Assembly (NCBI RefSeq): GCF_002954405.1
Contig: NZ_MQWC01000001.1
Location: forward strand, 1-64,000
Origin: Salinibacter sp. 10B
GTDB taxonomy: Bacteria > Bacteroidota > Rhodothermia > Rhodothermales > Salinibacteraceae
Length of the DNA: 64,000 nucleotides
Reading direction: 5' to 3'
Shown here: positions 61,981 through 64,000 of the stretch, piece by piece
How the letters are laid out: every line of letters begins with the position of its first letter
Numbering within the stretch: position 1 is the first letter of the stretch
Notes under the pieces: generated by a model
Told to the model about the DNA's origin: nothing
What the model saw: the letters and a program-made list of their open reading frames with translations, nothing else
The model's database searches: none
Made by a program: the position numbers and the translations under genes

Positions 61981-62187
61981 ATGTCCAACCTGTCAGAAGA
62001 CGACCTCTCCGACAAGCAGAAAGAAGAACAGTCCGAGTTCGAAGACCACTTCGACGTCGACGAGGACGGTCACCTCGTGCCCTCGCACCGAGACCCTAGG
62101 TACGTCCCCGACGAGAGCGTGGACAATCCGCCGGGCGACCTCCAAGATTCCGAGGATGATTCAAACGACGAACTCTCATTTGAGTAG
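61981..62187 (+). CDS. Small acidic hypothetical protein
   Basis: A 68-residue protein from ATG 61981 (MSNLSEDDLSDKQKEEQ); the earlier in-frame start at 61933 adds a His/Pro segment unlikely to be coding. It is about one-third Asp/Glu and probably disordered. It is followed after eight bases by the next gene, suggesting an operon. No family recognised. Confidence 0.55.
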   Translation: MSNLSEDDLSDKQKEEQSEFEDHFDVDEDGHLVPSHRDPRYVPDESVDNPPGDLQDSEDDSNDELSFE

Positions 62188-62195
62188 CTGTACCG

Positions 62196-62471
62196 ATGGA
62201 GACAACCACTTCTGAGACTGACTACCGGCCGTACCTGTACACGGGCACCAAGATGATCGGCGGGGCTGTTGTTGCGATGCTGCTCGTCATGGTCTTTGTT
62301 GGGGGCGGGCTTGAGGGGTTCTTCGAGGCCACAGGTGAGCTTGAGTTATGGGATTCCTTTGATAACGTACAGCTCATGGGCGTCGAGGGTCTTGGGGCGT
62401 ACTTAGTCTGGGGCATTGGAGCGGGCACTGCCTACTACCTTCGCGACAGCATCCCTCCCTACGCCGATTAG
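62196..62471 (+). CDS. Small membrane protein
   Basis: A 91-residue protein with two hydrophobic segments (GGAVVAMLLVMVFVGGGL near 22-40 and GLGAYLVWGIGAGTAYYL near 65-82). No family recognised. It follows the acidic gene by eight bases, and its 3' end overlaps the convergent 498-residue gene by four bases. Confidence 0.6.
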   Translation: METTTSETDYRPYLYTGTKMIGGAVVAMLLVMVFVGGGLEGFFEATGELELWDSFDNVQLMGVEGLGAYLVWGIGAGTAYYLRDSIPPYAD

Positions 62472-63964
62472 CTCGGCCCCTGCTGGCTGGTGTCGTAGAG
62501 GGAAGCAATCCGGTTGGCTACCTGCGTAACCGTAGCCCCTTCGAGGAGGCCCTCCTCGTCGAGCTGGCTGGCGGCGACTTCTGTCATGCTGGCCGGGCCC
62601 GTTGAGCCTGTGAGGCCAGCTGTGTATGGCTCTCCCTTGTAGGAGAGCGGGAGGAACATGATGGGGTTTGCGTCCATCGCTCCCGAGATCATGCCGACGT
62701 AGCTCGCGGCCTTGTCTTGACCGGTCTCGTAGAGGTACTTCCCAACGGTCCGGATGAGGTCGAGCCAGATTAGCCCACTGGCGGCCCCAAGCGCACCTCT
62801 AGCGACCGTGCCTGCGGCGCCTCCGGGGCTGGCCGCGAGGAAGCTTCCTGCGCGGTTGGCGATGAACTGGCCGATCTCCTTGTACATGACCGCCCGGCCG
62901 CCGAGGCCCATCATTGAGCCGAGGAAGTTTCCGGCGCGACTGGCCCAGTTCATGTAGTTGCTGACCTGACCGGCCATGCCCATCCATTTGGTGTCCATCC
63001 CCTCGTCGGCCCCACGCATGTAGGTCATGAGCTTCGGCTTGACCTGCGTGTAGAAGCCCTGCTGCGCGTCGAACCGGTGGTAGACTCCGTCTACTTCAAC
63101 GGGCCCGTGCATCTGGTCGATGTCGTCCCAGAGGTGGATGGCATGATACGGCCGGATGCTTGGGTCGCCCATCATGATGAGGTCCCCGGTATACATGTGC
63201 TTGAAGCGCTGCTTCAAGACGTTGATTGCGACCGTTGAGAACTTCGGCCGTGTGTAGAACGGGCGGAGCTCTCCGAGGGCATCTTCGATCATCTGGTTGA
63301 TGGCTTCGAGGGCGTCTGCGGGGTGGGATTCGTTCCCAAGGCCAGCAGCAGCCTCAATGTCATAGTCGGCCTCCCAGATACTGTTGTCGATCGTGTACTT
63401 CTTCTCCCCGTTCTTGAGGGCCTCTTTGATGTCCTTTCGCTCCTCGATGAGCTCGGAGAAGCTCACCCCGTCGGGCGTAGAGGCATCCAGCTGCTCAGCG
63501 ATCATGCCGGCGACCTCTCCCTGGTTGTACCGGAGGTTGGGGAAGTACACCTGGTCGTCGATGATGAAGTCCTCTGAGATCGTCGGGGACGCCTGTACCT
63601 GGTACGACTGCATCTCTCCCTGCTGCCCGAGGTAGGCGGCAAGTCGTTTGTCAGGCTCTGTTGGGAAACTGAGGGTTACTCGGTTGGCGAAGGCCGGATG
63701 TGAGTCTGAGGCCATGATGTTCTGGGAGGCGACCTTCCGGTACGTGTCCCCGAAGTGGTGTCGCTGGATCGGCTTCATCCGCTGCGATGGAACGAAGCCC
63801 TGGTTAATCAGCTTGCGCCGGATCCGCTTGATGAGAGGGTTGTCCGAGAGCTGCCCGCTTCCGAGACTCTCGAAGTAGCCTGGCTCCTTGGCGAGGCGGA
63901 TGAGGTCCTTCTTGAAGGCGTCTAGGATCGAACGACGAGCTGCGTCAATGTCCAGAACTGACAT
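62468..63964 (-). CDS. Probable phage virion-type structural protein
   Basis: A 498-residue protein. The most informative segment is around residues 265-312: DLIMMGDPSIRPYHAIHLWD, then MHGPVEVDGVYHRFDAQ and QGFYTQVKPKLMTYM. A G-D-P-x-x-x-P-Y ... M-x-G-P-x-x-V-x-x-V-x-H-x-F ... G-F-x-T-x-V-x-P pattern is familiar from tail- or baseplate-associated proteins of large tailed phages. After that come Gly/Ala-rich hydrophobic stretches (GNFLGSMMGLGG, AASPGGAAGTVARGALGAASG). The ATG at 63964 is chosen, but the frame stays open to the window edge, so the N-terminus could be longer. Family assignment is by remembered pattern and not firm. Confidence 0.6.
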   Translation of the reverse strand: MSVLDIDAARRSILDAFKKDLIRLAKEPGYFESLGSGQLSDNPLIKRIRRKLINQGFVPSQRMKPIQRHHFGDTYRKVASQNIMASDSHPAFANRVTLSFPTEPDKRLAAYLGQQGEMQSYQVQASPTISEDFIIDDQVYFPNLRYNQGEVAGMIAEQLDASTPDGVSFSELIEERKDIKEALKNGEKKYTIDNSIWEADYDIEAAAGLGNESHPADALEAINQMIEDALGELRPFYTRPKFSTVAINVLKQRFKHMYTGDLIMMGDPSIRPYHAIHLWDDIDQMHGPVEVDGVYHRFDAQQGFYTQVKPKLMTYMRGADEGMDTKWMGMAGQVSNYMNWASRAGNFLGSMMGLGGRAVMYKEIGQFIANRAGSFLAASPGGAAGTVARGALGAASGLIWLDLIRTVGKYLYETGQDKAASYVGMISGAMDANPIMFLPLSYKGEPYTAGLTGSTGPASMTEVAASQLDEEGLLEGATVTQVANRIASLYDTSQQGPS

Positions 63965-64000
63965 CTCAGGCTGACCGGTTGCCCCAAAGTTGGACTCGTG

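Noticed and set aside
1-64000. tRNA, rRNA, insertion sequences and CRISPR arrays
   Set aside because: None could be recognised; no transposase motifs, no cloverleaf-like sequences and no direct-repeat/spacer pattern were seen by eye.

Overview
This 64 kb window reads as a bacterial defence island followed by a DNA-repair block, with phage- or plasmid-like genes at both edges. There is no rRNA, tRNA or housekeeping marker, so the host can only be guessed. Many proteins are rich in Asp/Glu with long acidic tails, the main sequence is moderately G+C-rich, and most starts lack a strong Shine-Dalgarno. A salt-adapted member of the Bacteroidota/Rhodothermota (Salinibacter-like) would fit, but this is inference. 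Several genes (membrane TPR protein at 19.6-22.4 kb, PIN gene at 24.9-26.1 kb, the 5.9-6.5 kb gene and the 10.9-11.5 kb stretch) are visibly more A+T-rich than their neighbours, which suggests separate acquisition.

Layout, left to right. 0-1.2 kb: the 3' end of a coiled-coil protein and a possible AP2-like DNA-binding protein. 1.4-5.7 kb: a type IV McrBC pair whose McrB carries two EVE-like modules. 5.9-8.4 kb: a helical protein of unknown role, then a PIN-domain protein coupled to an XRE-ImmA/IrrE regulator with tandem operator-like palindromes. 8.6-10.3 kb: an acidic small protein and an eight-cysteine DUF4417-like protein. 10.3-11.4 kb: decayed coding sequence and a very small gene with a clear terminator. 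11.5-13.1 kb: a dGTPase. 13.1-23.9 kb: a NACHT-like STAND ATPase with a TPR-like array and SHOCT tail, a membrane TPR protein and a tyrosine recombinase; two truncated copies of the recombinase 3' end separate these modules. 24.9-26.1 kb: a PIN_8-type nuclease gene flanked by 15-bp inverted repeats.

The centre is a run of ten same-strand genes from 49.1 down to 26.2 kb. In transcription order it encodes a PLD-SF2 helicase, a Upf1-like SF1 helicase, a DUF1998-type helicase with a Vsr-like nuclease tail, a SNF2 helicase, an Eco57I/PglX-type DNA methylase, a GHKL ATPase, a STAS-like winged-helix protein, a duplicated YegP (DUF1508) protein, an E2-E1 ubiquitin-activation fusion, and a JAMM/JAB isopeptidase. 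The first five resemble a DISARM-related restriction machine. The last three look like a compact protein-conjugation system in which the YegP-like protein, with a long acidic flexible tail, is the obvious candidate modifier or client. The GHKL/STAS pair between them could be the switch. This joined architecture is the best candidate for something undescribed.

49.2-52.6 kb holds a small membrane protein, a GIY-YIG protein, a DUF6884 protein (with a second decayed fragment nearby), a small unknown and an EEP-family nuclease/phosphatase. 52.6-60.2 kb is a co-directional recombination module: an AddB/UvrD-like protein, a UvrD helicase, an Fe-S RecB-type nuclease, and a RecJ with a winged-helix extension. 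60.3-64 kb holds a small XRE repressor, three small proteins (two membrane-anchored), and a 498-residue protein resembling a phage virion component that runs up to the window edge.
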